From positions 1 to 7,593 of the forward strand of contig JAISWY010000262.1 of assembly GCA_031270925.1 (NCBI GenBank): DNA of 7,593 bases, given 5' to 3'. The position numbers and the translations under genes are program-made. Below are positions 6,701 through 7,593 of this stretch, piece after piece. The notes beneath the pieces are model-generated. The model was not told the origin of the DNA. It ran no database searches and saw only the letters and a program-made list of their open reading frames with translations. Positions within the stretch are counted from its first letter, which is position 1. Every line of letters starts with the position of its first letter. Source of the DNA: Candidatus Symbiothrix sp. GTDB taxonomy: Bacteria; Bacteroidota; Bacteroidia; Bacteroidales; Azobacteroidaceae.

Positions 6701-7593
6701 ATGAAATCAATAAAATCCATCCATTTTCCGGCCGAATGGCAAACGCAAAGCGCCATTATGCTCACTTGGCCGCACGTGCAGACCGATTGGTTGCCGATTT
6801 TAGACGAGGTCGTTCCCTGTTTCGTCGCTATTGCGAAAGCTGTTATCCCGTGTGAAAAATTGATTATTGTTTGTCAATCCGTCGATAAAGTCAAAAAAGA
6901 TTTGGGAAACATTGATTATTCGCAAATTATTTTTCGCGAAATTCCGTCGAACGATACTTGGGCGCGCGACCATGGGCCTATTTCGGTTATTGCGAACGGA
7001 ACGCCTTGTTTGTTGGATTTCACATTCAATGCTTGGGGCTTGAAATTTCCGGCCAATCACGACAATCAAATTACCAAACGGCTGCACGAAAGCGGCGCTT
7101 TTCGCTCGGAAGTCCTGCTCAAAAACATGCAATTCATGGTTTTGGAGGGGGGCAGCATCGAGAGCGACGGTGCAGGAACGATTCTCACAACCGCACAATG
7201 CCTGTTGTCGCCCAACCGCAACAATTACAAAACGCAACGCGAAATCGACGAGTTTCTACGCTTTATTTTTGAGGCCGAACAAATTCTGTGGCTGCATCAC
7301 GGCTATTTGGCAGGCGACGATACCGGCAGCCACATCGACACTTTGGCGCGTTTTTGCGACGCCGAAACCATCGCCTACGTGCAATGCGCCGATACGAGCG
7401 ACGAGCATTACACGGAATTGTCGGCAATGGAATCCGAATTAAAAGCCTTCAAGACTTTATCGGGAAATCCCTATCGCTTGCTTCCGCTCCCGATGGCTGC
7501 TCCGGTTTACGATAAGGGCGAACGCCTGCCGGCCACCTATGCTAATTTTTTGATTATCAATGACGCCGTATTAATGCCGACCTATAATTCGCC
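6701..7593 (+). CDS. aguA: Agmatine deiminase (3' end outside window)
   Basis: This cytoplasmic enzyme of the peptidyl-arginine-deiminase-like family converts agmatine and water to N-carbamoylputrescine and ammonia, a step from arginine to putrescine. The first 297 complete codons are present, of a usual ~340-370. The family start HFPAEWQTQSAIMLTWPH (residues 8-25) fixes the ATG at 6701, since the next Met (20) lies inside this motif. Other family blocks are NDTWARDHGP (84-93), LEGGSIESDG (148-157) and AGDDTGSHIDTLARF (204-218). By comparison with characterised agmatine deiminases, Asp90, Glu149, His211 and Asp213 are the expected active-site residues. The catalytic Cys should lie beyond the window edge and cannot be checked. 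The last residues seen are MPTYNS. In many bacteria an N-carbamoylputrescine amidase gene lies nearby; none is in the window. It has its own promoter and no functional link to the upstream glycan genes. Confidence 0.93.
   Translation, partial: MKSIKSIHFPAEWQTQSAIMLTWPHVQTDWLPILDEVVPCFVAIAKAVIPCEKLIIVCQSVDKVKKDLGNIDYSQIIFREIPSNDTWARDHGPISVIANGTPCLLDFTFNAWGLKFPANHDNQITKRLHESGAFRSEVLLKNMQFMVLEGGSIESDGAGTILTTAQCLLSPNRNNYKTQREIDEFLRFIFEAEQILWLHHGYLAGDDTGSHIDTLARFCDAETIAYVQCADTSDEHYTELSAMESELKAFKTLSGNPYRLLPLPMAAPVYDKGERLPATYANFLIINDAVLMPTYNS

Noticed and set aside
6800..7237. 145-codon open frame on the minus strand
   Set aside because: It is antisense to clear agmatine deiminase motifs and shows no recognisable protein features.

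Overview
The window looks like chromosomal DNA from a member of the Bacteroidota, most likely the order Bacteroidales. The main reasons are three proteins with C-terminal signals of the type IX secretion system (T9SS), which is confined to this phylum, and an exact match to the Bacteroidota -7 promoter element (TAnnTTTG) before the last gene. The A/T-rich translation starts without Shine-Dalgarno sequences also fit. I cannot name a genus from the sequence.

Layout: all six genes are on the + strand. (1) Positions 2-1000 hold the C-terminal half of a GH2 glycosidase with beta-glucuronidase hallmarks; its 5' end lies outside the window. (2) Positions 1030-2358 encode a 442-residue secreted protein with a GG-turn repeat (probable beta-helix), a chitobiase-C-terminal-like domain and a T9SS signal. 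(3) Positions 2458-4941 encode an 827-residue protein whose N-terminal part is a diverged paralogue of gene 2, followed by a long Bacteroidota-type exported region and another T9SS signal. (4) Positions 4945-5223 encode a 92-residue exported mini-protein ending in a GD motif, one hydrophobic helix and a basic tail. (5) Positions 5220-6659 encode a secreted GH128-like beta-1,3-glucanase with a CBM6-like module and a T9SS signal. (6) Positions 6701 to the window end hold the first ~297 residues of agmatine deiminase (aguA), with its own promoter.

Genes 1-5 look like one transcription unit: the gaps are 29, 99, 3 and -4 bases, with no convincing terminator between them. The set suggests breakdown of a polysaccharide with beta-1,3-glucosyl and uronic-acid parts. 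The two GG-repeat proteins would be surface-attached or released binding or adhesion proteins, and the GH128 enzyme would be an exported backbone cutter. No SusC/SusD pair, regulator or transporter is visible, so this is not a demonstrable polysaccharide utilization locus within the window. aguA belongs to polyamine synthesis and appears to be an unrelated neighbour.

The most interesting features are the tandem paralogues of genes 2 and 3 with very different base composition, the sharp composition change inside gene 3 at a domain boundary, the coupled 92-residue protein with a sorting-signal-like tail, and the aguA promoter, which sits so close to the ATG that the mRNA should be leaderless or nearly so. 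No RNA genes, CRISPR arrays or mobile elements were seen.
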